A stretch of DNA of 64,000 nucleotides from Variovorax paradoxus (GTDB taxonomy: Bacteria; Pseudomonadota; Gammaproteobacteria; Burkholderiales; Burkholderiaceae_C): positions 434,001-498,000 of the forward strand of contig NZ_JAUSXG010000001.1 in assembly GCF_030815855.1 (NCBI RefSeq), in the 5' to 3' direction. The notes below the pieces were generated by a model, which ran no database searches, was not told the origin of the DNA, and was given only the letters and a program-made list of their open reading frames with translations. The translations under genes and the position numbers were made by a program. The first letter of the stretch is position 1. Each line of letters begins with the position of its first letter. This document shows positions 53,435 to 63,212 of this stretch, in pieces.

Positions 53435-55186
53435 ATGTTCAACCGTTTGAATTCCCGCGGCCTGCGCATCGGCCAGAAGCTCGGGCTGCTCACGGCCAGC
53501 GCCATCGTGGGCGTGGCGGCCCTGACGGCCATTTTTCTGTTTTCGGAGCGCAGGCTCATCATGGAGGAGCGCCAAGCCAGCGTGCGCCAGGTAGTGGAAA
53601 GCGCGCATGGCCTGCTGGTCCATTACCACGCGCTTGCGGCCAAGGGCACGCTGACCGAGCCGCAGGCGAAGGAACAGGCGATGCAGGCGATCCGCGGCTT
53701 GCGCTACAGCGGCAGCGAGTATTTCTGGATCAACGACATGCAGCCGCGCATGGTGATGCATCCGATCAGCCCGGCGCTCGACAACAAGGATCTCTCGTCG
53801 AACAAGGATGCCACCGGCAAGCAGCTGTTCGTCGCCTTCGTCGATATCGTGAAGGCCAAGGGCGCCGGCTTCGTGCCCTACCTCTGGGCCAAGCCGGGCA
53901 GCGACAAGCCGGTGCCGAAGGTGTCGTACGTGAAGGGCTTCGAGCCCTGGGGCTGGATCATCGGCTCGGGCGTCTACGTGGACACGGTGCAGACCACCAT
54001 CATGGGGCGGATCATCGACCTGTCGATCGGTGCGCTGGTGCTGGCCGCGGCGCTCTTCGCCCTCGGCTGGGCGATTTCGCGCAGCCTGCTGAAGCAGCTT
54101 GGCGGCGAGCCCGCCGCCGCGACTGCCATTGCGCACCGCATTGCCGACGGCGATCTGGCGGTTCGCATCGAGCTGAAGCCCGGGGACCAGGCCAGCCTGC
54201 TGCATGCGATCCAGGGCATGCGCGACAGCCTTGCCAACGTGGTCGGCGAAGTGCGCACGGGCACCGATGCCATCGCCACGGCCTCGGGCCAGATTGCCGC
54301 GGGCAACCAGGACCTGTCGTCGCGCACCGAAGAGCAGGCGAGTTCTCTCGAAGAAACCGCTGCCTCGATGGAAGAGCTCACTTCCACCGTCAAGCAGAAC
54401 GCCGACAACGCGCGCCAAGCCAACCAATTGGCTGTCTCGGCTTCCGAGGTCGCGATGCGCGGCGGCGGCGTGGTCAGCCAGGTGGTCGACACCATGGGCT
54501 CGATCAACACCTCATCGAAAAAGATCGTCGACATCATCGGCGTGATCGACGGCATCGCCTTCCAGACCAACATCCTGGCGCTCAATGCCGCCGTGGAAGC
54601 CGCGCGTGCCGGTGAACAAGGCCGCGGCTTCGCAGTCGTGGCCTCCGAAGTGCGCAACCTCGCCCAGCGTTCGGGCGCAGCCGCCAAGGAAATCAAGGGC
54701 CTGATCGACGACTCGGTCGGCAAGGTCGAGGCCGGCAGCCGCCAGGTGGCCGAAGCGGGCCGCACGATGGACGAGATCGTGGACAGCGTGAAGCGCGTGA
54801 CCGACATCATGGGCGAGATCACCGCGGCGAGCCAGGAGCAGAGCACCGGCATCGAGCAGGTGAACCAGGCGATTGCGCAGATGGACCAGGTGACGCAGCA
54901 GAACGCGGCGCTGGTGGAAGAAGCGGCGGCCGCGGCGCAGTCGATGCAGGAGCAGGCCGCGAGCCTGGTCCAGGCCGTGAGCGTGTTCAAGCTCGAAGGC
55001 GGCGGCAGCGCCCCCGCCGCATCCGCGGATGCACGGCGTGCTTTCGCTGCGTCGAAGGCAGTCCGCCCGACCGAGGCCTCCGCGAAGGCCCGGCGCATGC
55101 CACCCGCCAAGAAGACCAAAGAAGCACCCACGTCCCCGCAACTGGCCATGGCCGGTGCCGCCGGCGGCGAGTGGGCAGAGTTTTAA
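53435..55186 (+). CDS. Methyl-accepting chemotaxis protein 2 (single-Cache sensor)
   Basis: This 583-residue receptor has TM1 (about 12-33), a single-Cache-2 type periplasmic domain (about 40-190; [59 protein letters not shown]), TM2 (about 190-210), HAMP and the standard signalling hairpin. Such Cache domains often bind small organic acids. The C-terminus is GGEWAEF, a tether-like motif after an Ala/Lys-rich linker. Much of its signalling region is nearly identical to MCP 4 in DNA ([22 protein letters not shown]). Confidence 0.95.
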   Translation: MFNRLNSRGLRIGQKLGLLTASAIVGVAALTAIFLFSERRLIMEERQASVRQVVESAHGLLVHYHALAAKGTLTEPQAKEQAMQAIRGLRYSGSEYFWINDMQPRMVMHPISPALDNKDLSSNKDATGKQLFVAFVDIVKAKGAGFVPYLWAKPGSDKPVPKVSYVKGFEPWGWIIGSGVYVDTVQTTIMGRIIDLSIGALVLAAALFALGWAISRSLLKQLGGEPAAATAIAHRIADGDLAVRIELKPGDQASLLHAIQGMRDSLANVVGEVRTGTDAIATASGQIAAGNQDLSSRTEEQASSLEETAASMEELTSTVKQNADNARQANQLAVSASEVAMRGGGVVSQVVDTMGSINTSSKKIVDIIGVIDGIAFQTNILALNAAVEAARAGEQGRGFAVVASEVRNLAQRSGAAAKEIKGLIDDSVGKVEAGSRQVAEAGRTMDEIVDSVKRVTDIMGEITAASQEQSTGIEQVNQAIAQMDQVTQQNAALVEEAAAAAQSMQEQAASLVQAVSVFKLEGGGSAPAASADARRAFAASKAVRPTEASAKARRMPPAKKTKEAPTSPQLAMAGAAGGEWAEF

Positions 55187-55207
55187 CCAACAGCGACAGA
55201 TTTCACG

Positions 55208-55723
55208 ATGACTGCAACCCCAACCCAACAAAACGCGGACAGCCGCAACGCCGTTCCGTCACGGCCAGTTCGGCCGCTGGAATTCCTTTCCTTCACGCTG
55301 GGCCAGGAGGAATACGGCATCGATATCCAGAAGGTGCAGGAGCTGCGCGGCTACGACGCGGTGACGCGCATTGCCAATGCGCCCGAGTACATCAAGGGCG
55401 TGGTGAACCTGCGCGGAATCATCGTGCCGATCATCGACATGCGCATCAAGTTCCAGCTGGGTGCGCCGACCTATGACCAGTTCACGGTGGTGATCGTGCT
55501 GAACATCGGCGGGCGCGTGGTGGGCATGGTGGTGGACAGCGTGTCGGACGTGATCACCTTGAGCGCCGAGCAGATCAAGCCCGCGCCCGAGATGGGCGCC
55601 GTGCTGGACACGGATTACCTGATCGGGCTGGGCACGCTGGACGAGCGGATGCTGATTCTCGTGGACATCGACAAGCTGATGTCCAGCGACGAGATGGGCC
55701 TGGTCGAGAAGATCGCCGCCTGA
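55208..55723 (+). CDS. cheW: Chemotaxis coupling protein CheW, copy 2
   Basis: This 171-residue CheW differs from copy 1 in about the first 30 residues ([28 protein letters not shown]) and in the last few (EKIAA instead of EKVI), but is otherwise the same protein. The shared DNA of about 420 bases differs at only a handful of sites, so the copies were recently duplicated or are kept alike by gene conversion. It starts 21 bp after MCP 2. Confidence 0.96.
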   Translation: MTATPTQQNADSRNAVPSRPVRPLEFLSFTLGQEEYGIDIQKVQELRGYDAVTRIANAPEYIKGVVNLRGIIVPIIDMRIKFQLGAPTYDQFTVVIVLNIGGRVVGMVVDSVSDVITLSAEQIKPAPEMGAVLDTDYLIGLGTLDERMLILVDIDKLMSSDEMGLVEKIAA

Positions 55724-55829
55724 TTCCGCCGCGCCAAGAGCGCGGGGTCGATCGACGCATGAGCCCGAGCTTTCGACCTTGTTTGCATCCGATCGCCTTC
55801 TTCTCTTCATTTCATTTCAGCCACTCATC

Positions 55830-57488
55830 ATGAATTTCCTCTCCAACATGCGCATCGGAACGCGGCTGGCCATGGGCTTCGGCCTGGTGCTCGTCGTGAC
55901 GGTGATCTCAGCCGTCCTGGCGCTGATGACCGCCCGAAGCAATGCCGAAGCCACGCACCAGATGATGCAGAGCCCGCTCGCGAAGGAGCGCCTCATCTCC
56001 GACTGGTACGTGCTGACCTACTCGGCCATTGCGCGCACCTCGATGATCGCCAGGAGTACCGACGTATCGCTGCCGGTCACCTTTGCCGACGTCATCTCCG
56101 ACAGCGTCAAGAAGGGCGGAGAGACCATGGCCAAGGTCGAGGCCTTGCTGGTCACCGACCTGGAGAAGTCGACCTTCAAGGACATCGTCGAGCTGCGCGC
56201 CAAGTACCAGGCGGGCAAGGATGCGGTGCAAGCAGCCAAGACCGGCGGCAACCCCGCGGAGGCGGAGACCGTTTTCAAGAACGTCTTCCAGCCCGCTGCC
56301 AAGGCGTACGAAACGCGCGTGCTCGAACTGCTGGCCCTCGAACGCAAGGCCATCGACGACATGAGCCATGCGATCGACGATGCCAACGCGCGCGGCTTCA
56401 ATCTCCGCGTCCTGCTGGCGGTACTGACGCTGGTGTTGGGCGCGCTCTGCGCCTTCCTGATCGCCCGCAGCATCACCCGGCCTCTCGGCCGTGCGGTCAA
56501 GGTGGCGGAAGCGGTGGCGAGCGGCGATCTCAGTTCAGCCATCGAAGTCGACTCGCGCGACGAGACCGGTCAATTGATGAATGCGCTGAAGCGCATGAAC
56601 GAGAGCCTGGCCAAGGTGGTCGGCGAAGTGCGCACCGGCACCGACGCCATCGCCACCGCCTCGGGCCAGATTGCCGCGGGCAACCAGGACCTGTCTTCGC
56701 GCACCGAAGAGCAGGCCAGCTCGCTCGAAGAGACCGCCGCCTCGATGGAAGAGCTCACGAGCACCGTCAAGCAGAACGCCGACAACGCACGGCAGGCCAA
56801 CCAGCTGGCCCTGTCGGCCTCGGAAGTGGCCGTCAAGGGCGGCGGCGTGGTCAATCAGGTGGTCGACACCATGGCGTCGATCAACGCTTCGTCGAAAAAG
56901 ATCGTCGACATCATCGGCGTGATCGACGGCATCGCCTTCCAGACCAACATCCTGGCGCTCAATGCCGCGGTGGAAGCGGCCCGTGCCGGTGAACAAGGCC
57001 GTGGCTTCGCAGTCGTGGCCTCCGAAGTACGCAACCTCGCCCAGCGCTCGGGTGCGGCGGCGAAAGAAATCAAGGGCCTGATCGACGACTCCGTGGGCAA
57101 GGTCGAGGCCGGCAGCCGCCAGGTGACCGAGGCGGGCCGCACGATGGACGAGATCGTGGACAGCGTGAAACGCGTGACCGACATCATGGGCGAGATCACT
57201 GCGGCGAGCCAGGAGCAGAGCACCGGCATCGAGCAGGTGAACCAGGCGATTGCCCAGATGGACCAGGTGACGCAGCAGAACGCGGCCTTGGTGGAAGAAG
57301 CGGCGGCCGCGGCGCAGTCGATGCAGGAGCAGGCCGCAAGCCTCGTGGAGGCCGTGAGCGTGTTCAAGCTGGACGACAACACTGCAGTTCGACCGCTCGC
57401 GCAAGTGCAGGCCAAGCTCCAGCCCGCGTTGCCGCCGCGCAGAACCATGCCCGCATTGGCGGTAGCCGGCGGTTGGGAGTCTTCCTGA
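55830..57488 (+). CDS. Methyl-accepting chemotaxis protein 3 (4HB sensor, degenerate C-terminus)
   Basis: This 552-residue receptor starts [21 protein letters not shown] (ATG 55830; the frame is open 17 codons upstream but that part is not receptor-like). It has TM1, a four-helix-type sensor (about 30-190), TM2 (about 191-212), HAMP and the usual hairpin. Its tail shares [18 protein letters not shown] with MCP 4 but ends AGGWESS instead of W-x-E-F, so the CheR/CheB tether looks lost. The 106-bp leader has a weak hairpin (55729-55745) and no sigma-28 match. Confidence 0.95.
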   Translation: MNFLSNMRIGTRLAMGFGLVLVVTVISAVLALMTARSNAEATHQMMQSPLAKERLISDWYVLTYSAIARTSMIARSTDVSLPVTFADVISDSVKKGGETMAKVEALLVTDLEKSTFKDIVELRAKYQAGKDAVQAAKTGGNPAEAETVFKNVFQPAAKAYETRVLELLALERKAIDDMSHAIDDANARGFNLRVLLAVLTLVLGALCAFLIARSITRPLGRAVKVAEAVASGDLSSAIEVDSRDETGQLMNALKRMNESLAKVVGEVRTGTDAIATASGQIAAGNQDLSSRTEEQASSLEETAASMEELTSTVKQNADNARQANQLALSASEVAVKGGGVVNQVVDTMASINASSKKIVDIIGVIDGIAFQTNILALNAAVEAARAGEQGRGFAVVASEVRNLAQRSGAAAKEIKGLIDDSVGKVEAGSRQVTEAGRTMDEIVDSVKRVTDIMGEITAASQEQSTGIEQVNQAIAQMDQVTQQNAALVEEAAAAAQSMQEQAASLVEAVSVFKLDDNTAVRPLAQVQAKLQPALPPRRTMPALAVAGGWESS

Positions 57489-57514
57489 GCGCCACGCCAT
57501 CGCGCACCGCAAAA

Positions 57515-57551
57515 GCACCGGCGCGAAAGCGGCCGGTGCACACAACTTTTT
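57515..57551 (+). terminator. Probable intrinsic terminator between MCP 3 and MCP 4
   Basis: GCACCGGC (57515-57522) and GCCGGTGC (57532-57539) form an 8-bp stem, followed after 7 bases by TTTTT (57547-57551). It could separate the upstream receptors from MCP 4, MCP 5 and MCP 6, but no clear new promoter is visible before MCP 4. Confidence 0.6.
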
Positions 57552-57604
57552 CCTGCGGCAAGCGCGCGTGGCGTGCCCTTGCCCTTTCCTGATCTTCTGG
57601 AGTC

Positions 57605-59326
57605 ATGAGCATGTTTCTGAGCAATACTTCCATCGGCAAGCGGCTGGCCGTCGTGATCGGCGTCATCCTCGCCCTGTCTCTCACGAGCAGCGTGCTTGCC
57701 GTGCTGAAGCTCCGGCAGATCGGCGATGAAATCAACGCGATGGTCGAGAAGAACATCAAGACCGAGCGCGCCGGTGCCGACTGGCTGCGCAACACCAACT
57801 CGGGCGTGCAGCGCGCCGCGGCCATTGCCAAGAGCAGCGACGCAAGCCTGATTGCCTACTTTGCACCGGCCACTGCCCTCTCCATCAAGGAAACCAATGA
57901 GCTGCAGAAGCTCATCGAGGAGCACATGGACACGCCGGAAAAGCGCCAGCTGTACGAGAAGGTCGGCGAGCTTCGCAAAGCCTACCTTGCGGCTCGCGAA
58001 GAAGTCAGCAAGGCCAAGCTGGCGGGCGACCTCGAAGGCGCCAACCGGATCTTCAACGAACGGTTCGAGCCCACGTCGCGCAGCTATCTTGCGGGTGTGC
58101 AGCAAATGGTGGACGCCGAGCGCGTGCAGCTCGATGCCGCGGCGGAGCGCAGCAAGGAGATGCGCGCCAACACAAGCCTGATGCTGGTCATCTTCAGCGC
58201 GTTGTCGCTGGGCTTGGGCCTGGTGCTTGCCTGGTTGCTGGTTCGCAGCATCACGCATCCGCTGCGCCGCGCGGTCGAAGTGGCCGAAGCCGTTGCCGCC
58301 GGCGACCTGACCAGCCGCATCGAAGTGACGACGAAGGATGAAACCGGCCAGCTCATGCACGCGCTCAAGGGCATGAACGGAAGCCTTGCCCAGGTGGTCG
58401 GTGAAGTGCGCACGGGCACCGATGCCATCGCCACCGCCTCGGGCCAGATTGCCGCGGGCAACCAGGACCTGTCGTCGCGCACCGAAGAGCAGGCCAGTTC
58501 GCTCGAAGAGACCGCCGCCTCGATGGAAGAGCTCACTTCCACCGTCAAGCAGAACGCCGACAACGCGCGCCAAGCCAACCAATTGGCTGTCTCGGCCTCC
58601 GAGGTCGCGATGCGCGGCGGCGGCGTGGTCAGCCAGGTGGTCGACACCATGGGCTCGATCAACACCTCGTCGAAAAAGATCGTCGACATCATCGGCGTGA
58701 TCGACGGCATCGCCTTCCAGACCAACATCCTGGCGCTCAATGCCGCCGTGGAAGCCGCGCGTGCCGGTGAACAAGGCCGCGGCTTCGCAGTCGTGGCCTC
58801 CGAAGTGCGAAACCTCGCCCAGCGCTCGGGTGCGGCAGCGAAAGAAATCAAGGGCCTGATCGACGACTCCGTGGGCAAGGTCGAAGCCGGCAGCCGCCAG
58901 GTGGCCGAAGCGGGCCGCACGATGGACGAGATCGTGGACAGCGTCAAGCGCGTGACCGACATCATGGGCGAGATCACCGCGGCCAGCCAGGAGCAGAGCA
59001 CGGGCATCGAGCAGGTGAACCAGGCGATTGCGCAGATGGACCAGGTCACTCAGCAGAACGCGGCCTTGGTGGAAGAAGCGGCGGCCGCGGCGCAGTCGAT
59101 GCAGGAGCAGGCCGCGAGCCTGGTCCAGGCCGTGAGCGTGTTCAAGCTCGACGGCCGCGCCGCAACGCGCCCGCTCGCGCAGGTGCAGGCCAAGCTGCAG
59201 CCGGCGCTGCCGCCGCGCAGGGCCGTGCCCGCGCTGAAGGGACCGGCCCGACCCGCAGCGCAAGCCAAGGCCCCTCCGAGGCTCGCCGCGGCCCATGCCT
59301 CGTCGGGCGAATGGACCGAGTTCTAA
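57605..59326 (+). CDS. Methyl-accepting chemotaxis protein 4 (4HB sensor)
   Basis: This 573-residue receptor has TM1 (about 12-33), a four-helix-bundle sensor (about 34-187) rich in charged helices ([38 protein letters not shown]), TM2 (about 189-210), HAMP and the signalling hairpin. The C-terminus SSGEWTEF is a tether-like motif after a Pro/Arg-rich linker. CTGGAG precedes the ATG; ATG 57611 is an equally possible start. The hairpin region is close to identical to MCP 2. Confidence 0.95.
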   Translation: MSMFLSNTSIGKRLAVVIGVILALSLTSSVLAVLKLRQIGDEINAMVEKNIKTERAGADWLRNTNSGVQRAAAIAKSSDASLIAYFAPATALSIKETNELQKLIEEHMDTPEKRQLYEKVGELRKAYLAAREEVSKAKLAGDLEGANRIFNERFEPTSRSYLAGVQQMVDAERVQLDAAAERSKEMRANTSLMLVIFSALSLGLGLVLAWLLVRSITHPLRRAVEVAEAVAAGDLTSRIEVTTKDETGQLMHALKGMNGSLAQVVGEVRTGTDAIATASGQIAAGNQDLSSRTEEQASSLEETAASMEELTSTVKQNADNARQANQLAVSASEVAMRGGGVVSQVVDTMGSINTSSKKIVDIIGVIDGIAFQTNILALNAAVEAARAGEQGRGFAVVASEVRNLAQRSGAAAKEIKGLIDDSVGKVEAGSRQVAEAGRTMDEIVDSVKRVTDIMGEITAASQEQSTGIEQVNQAIAQMDQVTQQNAALVEEAAAAAQSMQEQAASLVQAVSVFKLDGRAATRPLAQVQAKLQPALPPRRAVPALKGPARPAAQAKAPPRLAAAHASSGEWTEF

Positions 59327-59367
59327 CGAGTTCCAACGAATTTCAACGTCTCCCAGGAGGAAAAAAA

Positions 59368-61098
59368 ATGAAATGGTTCCAAGGGCTTCGTGTCGCCGTC
59401 AGGCTGGTTCTCAGTTTTCTCGTGATTGCCGCGGTGGGCGCGGCGGTCAGCGGGCTGGGCATCTTCCACATGGGGCGCGTCAACGCCTCGACCGAGCGTC
59501 TCTACAACAACGACCTGCGGGCCATCAAGGCGGTGCAGGCGGCCAACATCCACCTGCTTGATGCCAGCCGCGCCCAGATGGGCCTGCTGTCGGCGGGCAC
59601 CAAGGGCGAGCGCAGCGTCGGCTTCAAGGAGCTGAAGGAAGCCGTGGCGGCACTCGAGTCCAATGTGGCCGAGGTGAAGCCGCTGTTCGAGCAAACACCC
59701 GAGGGGCGCGAGCTCCACGAGCAGTACCTGAAGCTGATGCCGCCGCTGAAGAAGCACCTGGGCGATTTTGCGGACCTGATTGCCAAGCAGTCGCTCGACA
59801 GCTCGCAGTTCGAAGGCAGCGTGCCCGAGGAAAGCGCGTTGCTGCTGAAGGAATCTCGCGCACTTGAAAAGGTGCTGCAGAGCATGGTCGCGCACAGCGA
59901 CCAGCAGGCTCGCACCAGCATGGAAGACGCCGCCGGCACCTTCAAGCACTCGCGGCTCCTGATGCTGCTGCTGGCATTGGCCGGGGTGGTCATCAGCCTG
60001 GGGCTCGGCGTGGTGGTGGCAAGGCTCCTGGCGCGGCAACTGGGCGGCGAGCCCGGCTACGCCGCCGATGTGGTCGGCCGCATCGCGAGCGGCGACCTGA
60101 CCGAAAGCGTGCGGGCCCCCACGGCCCGCAGCGGCAGCCTGCTGTTCTCGATCAAGCGGATGCAAGACCAGTTGACCGACGTGGTCGTGCGGATCAAGAC
60201 GTCGAGCGATGCCATCGCCACGGCCTCGGGCCAGATTGCCGCGGGCAACCAGGACCTGTCTTCGCGGACCGAAGAGCAGGCCAGCTCGCTCGAAGAGACC
60301 GCGGCCTCGATGGAAGAGCTCACCAGCACCGTCAAGCAGAACGCCGACAACGCCCGCCAAGCGAACCAGCTGGCCCTGTCAGCCTCCGAGGTTGCAATCA
60401 AAGGCGGCAACGTCGTCGGTCAGGTGGTCGACACCATGGCCTCGATCAATGCGTCGTCCAAGAAGATCGTCGACATCATCGGCGTGATCGACGGCATCGC
60501 CTTCCAGACCAACATTCTGGCGCTCAACGCCGCGGTCGAAGCCGCTCGGGCGGGTGAACAGGGCCGCGGCTTCGCGGTGGTGGCCTCCGAAGTGCGCAGC
60601 CTGGCGCAGCGCTCGGGCGCGGCGGCGAAAGAAATCAAGGGCCTGATCGATGATTCCGTGGGCAAGGTCGACGTGGGCAGCGCGCTCGTGGGCGAAGCCG
60701 GCAAGACCATGGCCGAGATCGTGGGCAGCGTCAAACGCGTGACCGACATCATCGGTGAGATCACCGCGGCGAGCCAGGAGCAGAGCACCGGCATCGAGCA
60801 GGTGAACCAGGCGATCGCGCAGATGGACCAGGTGACGCAGCAGAACGCGGCGCTGGTGGAAGAAGCGGCCGCCGCGGCGCAGTCGATGCAGGAGCAGGCC
60901 GCGAACCTCGTGGAAGCTGTGAGCGTGTTCAGGCTCGAGGCCGGCGCACACGGGAGCCATGCCACCCGCATCGAACCTTCGCACAGGGCCGCGGCGCCCG
61001 CCCGCCCTTTCGCTGGCTCGCGCAAGAAGGGAACCATTGCCTCCACGCCTCCCTTGGCCCTGGCCGGCGGCGCCGCGGGCGACTGGACCGAGTTTTAA
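59368..61098 (+). CDS. Methyl-accepting chemotaxis protein 5 (4HB-type sensor)
   Basis: This 576-residue receptor starts [24 protein letters not shown] with a strong CAGGAGG ribosome site. It has a helical periplasmic domain (about 35-192; [35 protein letters not shown], a Tar/4HB-like pattern), TM2 (about 195-218), a HAMP containing [22 protein letters not shown], and the signalling hairpin. The C-terminus AAGDWTEF carries the tether-like motif. The ligand is unknown. It lies 41 bp after MCP 4. Confidence 0.95.
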   Translation: MKWFQGLRVAVRLVLSFLVIAAVGAAVSGLGIFHMGRVNASTERLYNNDLRAIKAVQAANIHLLDASRAQMGLLSAGTKGERSVGFKELKEAVAALESNVAEVKPLFEQTPEGRELHEQYLKLMPPLKKHLGDFADLIAKQSLDSSQFEGSVPEESALLLKESRALEKVLQSMVAHSDQQARTSMEDAAGTFKHSRLLMLLLALAGVVISLGLGVVVARLLARQLGGEPGYAADVVGRIASGDLTESVRAPTARSGSLLFSIKRMQDQLTDVVVRIKTSSDAIATASGQIAAGNQDLSSRTEEQASSLEETAASMEELTSTVKQNADNARQANQLALSASEVAIKGGNVVGQVVDTMASINASSKKIVDIIGVIDGIAFQTNILALNAAVEAARAGEQGRGFAVVASEVRSLAQRSGAAAKEIKGLIDDSVGKVDVGSALVGEAGKTMAEIVGSVKRVTDIIGEITAASQEQSTGIEQVNQAIAQMDQVTQQNAALVEEAAAAAQSMQEQAANLVEAVSVFRLEAGAHGSHATRIEPSHRAAAPARPFAGSRKKGTIASTPPLALAGGAAGDWTEF

Positions 61099-61122
61099 CC
61101 ACACCTCAGCAGAAAGCCCCTG

Positions 61123-63093
61123 ATGAACGCAGCAGCCATGGGTTCGTCCCAGCCACAGCGCCCCTTCGTTTCGTTGGCGCGCACGCTGACCGTCAGGGCC
61201 ACGCTCGCCATTCTTCTGGTCACACTGCTTCTCCTCGGCGCGTTCTATGCACTTGGCTCGGCGCAGCAGCAGCGCAACGCCGCGCAGTACGCCAATGCAA
61301 AGGCGGAGGCCATCGCCCGCTCACTGGACATCTTCGACCGCACCATGCAGATGACGGCCGAGAACGCTTACGGCGTTTTCCGGCGCCAGTTTGCGGCCAC
61401 CTTCGTGGTCGAAGACGCCGCACAAGGCGTCGTGAGCAGCTTCGGCGTGCCGATCAATGGCGGGAGCACGGCCGAGGTGGATGCGTTCGCGCGCGACTTT
61501 CCCGGTGCCAACGCCACGGTGTTCGTGGCGCAGGGCGAAGACTTTCGCCGCGTGACCACCTCGGTCAAGAAGGAAAACGGCGAGCGCGCCATCGGCACGC
61601 TGCTCGACCGCAAGAGCGCCGCCTATCCATTGCTGCGCTCGGGCAAGAGATTCGTCGGCCGTGTCACTCTGTTCGGGCGGCCCTACATCACGGTCTACGA
61701 CCCGGTGCGCGATGCCGCGGGCCAGGTGGTCGCCGTGCTCTACATCGGCCTCGACATCTCGCGCCAGCAGGCCTCGTTCGGCGAAGCCGTGGGCCAGACG
61801 CGGATCTTCGACACCGGCGGGCTCTACATCATCGACCCGGGCGCGGACCCCGCCGCGGCGACGCTCGTGTTTCACCCTTCCGCAACCGGGAAGAAGCTGT
61901 CTGAAGTGCTGCTCCCGAATGCGAATCCTGCGGAGTGGCTCGGCCGGCTGAAAGGCGAGGGCGCATCGTGGATCGACAACGCGCCCGCGGTGCTTCTGCC
62001 GGCGCAGCAAGCAGGGCACTATGCGTCCGTGAGCAAGAGCGAAGCGACCGGCTGGCTGGTGGTTGCGGAAATCTCCGTCTCGGAGGTGATGGCCGAGCTC
62101 TATCGCGAGATGACCCTGCTCGGCAGCTTCATCGCGCTGGCCGCCTTGGTGCTGGGAGCGACGCTGATCATCTTCATCCGGCGCACCGTGCGGCCGCTCA
62201 GCGTGCTGAGCGAACATGTGCAGACCATCGGCCGCGGCGATCTTTCCCAGCCGCTGAGGTCGGAGCGCCGCGACGAAATGGGCGTCATCACACGAGCGGT
62301 GGAATCGATGCGCGACGGCCTTGCCGCGGTGGTCGGCGGCGTACGCCAGGGCACCGATGCCATTGCCACGGCCTCGGGCCAGATTGCCGCGGGCAACCAG
62401 GACCTGTCGTCACGCACCGAAGAGCAGGCGAGTTCTCTCGAAGAGACCGCTGCCTCGATGGAAGAGCTCACCTCCACGGTCAAGCAGAACGCCGACAACG
62501 CACGGCAAGCCAACCAGCTCGCGCTCTCGGCCTCCGAGGTTGCCGTCAAGGGCGGCAACGTGGTGGGCCAGGTGGTCGACACCATGGCCTCGATCAATGC
62601 CTCGTCGAAAAAGATCGTCGACATCATCGGCGTGATCGACGGCATCGCCTTCCAGACCAATATCCTGGCATTGAACGCAGCCGTCGAAGCGGCCCGTGCC
62701 GGCGAGCAGGGCCGGGGCTTTGCCGTCGTCGCATCCGAAGTCAGAAGCCTGGCGCAGCGCTCGGCCGCGGCGGCGAAAGAAATCAAGGGCCTGATCGACG
62801 ACTCCGTCGGCAAGGTCGACGTGGGCAGCGCACTCGTGGGTGAAGCCGGCAAGACGATGGAAGAGATCGTGAGCGGCGTCAAGCGTGTCGCGGACATCAT
62901 CGGCGAGATCACCGCGGCGAGCCAGGAGCAGAGCACGGGCATCGAGCAGGTCAACCAGGCCATTGCGCAGATGGACCAGGTGACGCAGCAGAACGCGGCA
63001 CTGGTCGAAGAAGCAGCCGCGGCAGCCCAGTCGATGCAGGAGCAGGCCGCCAGCCTCGTCAGCGCCGTGAGCGTGTTCAGGCTCGAAGCCTGA
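61123..63093 (+). CDS. Methyl-accepting chemotaxis protein 6 (large Cache sensor, no C-terminal tether)
   Basis: This 656-residue receptor has TM1 (about 27-45), a large periplasmic Cache3/Cache2-type domain (about 50-330; [57 protein letters not shown]), TM2 (about 333-353), HAMP and the standard hairpin. It stops at VSVFRLEA directly after the last methylation-type helix, so the linker and W-x-E-F tail are missing. Its signalling DNA is almost the same as MCP 1 over long stretches. The start could be Met1 or Met6. Confidence 0.94.
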   Translation: MNAAAMGSSQPQRPFVSLARTLTVRATLAILLVTLLLLGAFYALGSAQQQRNAAQYANAKAEAIARSLDIFDRTMQMTAENAYGVFRRQFAATFVVEDAAQGVVSSFGVPINGGSTAEVDAFARDFPGANATVFVAQGEDFRRVTTSVKKENGERAIGTLLDRKSAAYPLLRSGKRFVGRVTLFGRPYITVYDPVRDAAGQVVAVLYIGLDISRQQASFGEAVGQTRIFDTGGLYIIDPGADPAAATLVFHPSATGKKLSEVLLPNANPAEWLGRLKGEGASWIDNAPAVLLPAQQAGHYASVSKSEATGWLVVAEISVSEVMAELYREMTLLGSFIALAALVLGATLIIFIRRTVRPLSVLSEHVQTIGRGDLSQPLRSERRDEMGVITRAVESMRDGLAAVVGGVRQGTDAIATASGQIAAGNQDLSSRTEEQASSLEETAASMEELTSTVKQNADNARQANQLALSASEVAVKGGNVVGQVVDTMASINASSKKIVDIIGVIDGIAFQTNILALNAAVEAARAGEQGRGFAVVASEVRSLAQRSAAAAKEIKGLIDDSVGKVDVGSALVGEAGKTMEEIVSGVKRVADIIGEITAASQEQSTGIEQVNQAIAQMDQVTQQNAALVEEAAAAAQSMQEQAASLVSAVSVFRLEA

Positions 63094-63118
63094 AGCTCGA
63101 CATGAAATCCACCGGGAC

Positions 63119-63145
63119 TTCATTTTTCGCCGGCCCTGCCGATAA
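63119..63145 (+). promoter_or_regulatory. Sigma-28 (FliA) promoter of flgK
   Basis: An exact FliA -10 box GCCGATAA at 63138-63145 is preceded after 11 bases by TTCATTTT (63119-63126), a partial -35 match. It lies 67 bp before flgK. A hairpin GGCGCC-CTGAGC-GGCGCC at 63156-63173 falls in the leader. Confidence 0.75.
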
Positions 63146-63212
63146 ACAGGAAGCAGGCGCCCTGAGCGGCGCCCTCCGTCAAACACAAGAAACGTTTTAC
63201 AGGTAAAGCCTC

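Noticed and set aside
55779..55829. Earlier start for MCP 3
   Set aside because: The added residues ([16 protein letters not shown]) are not receptor-like and the ATG at 55830 gives the standard N-terminus seen in MCP 1.
51608..59296. Very long minus-strand frames opposite the MCP genes
   Set aside because: They repeat the same low-complexity translation of the conserved receptor DNA in a wrong frame.
52430..63085. Regularly recurring near-identical DNA blocks, at first sight like a repeat array
   Set aside because: Each block is the signalling domain of a separate MCP gene; there are no short direct repeats with unique spacers, so this is not CRISPR or a satellite.
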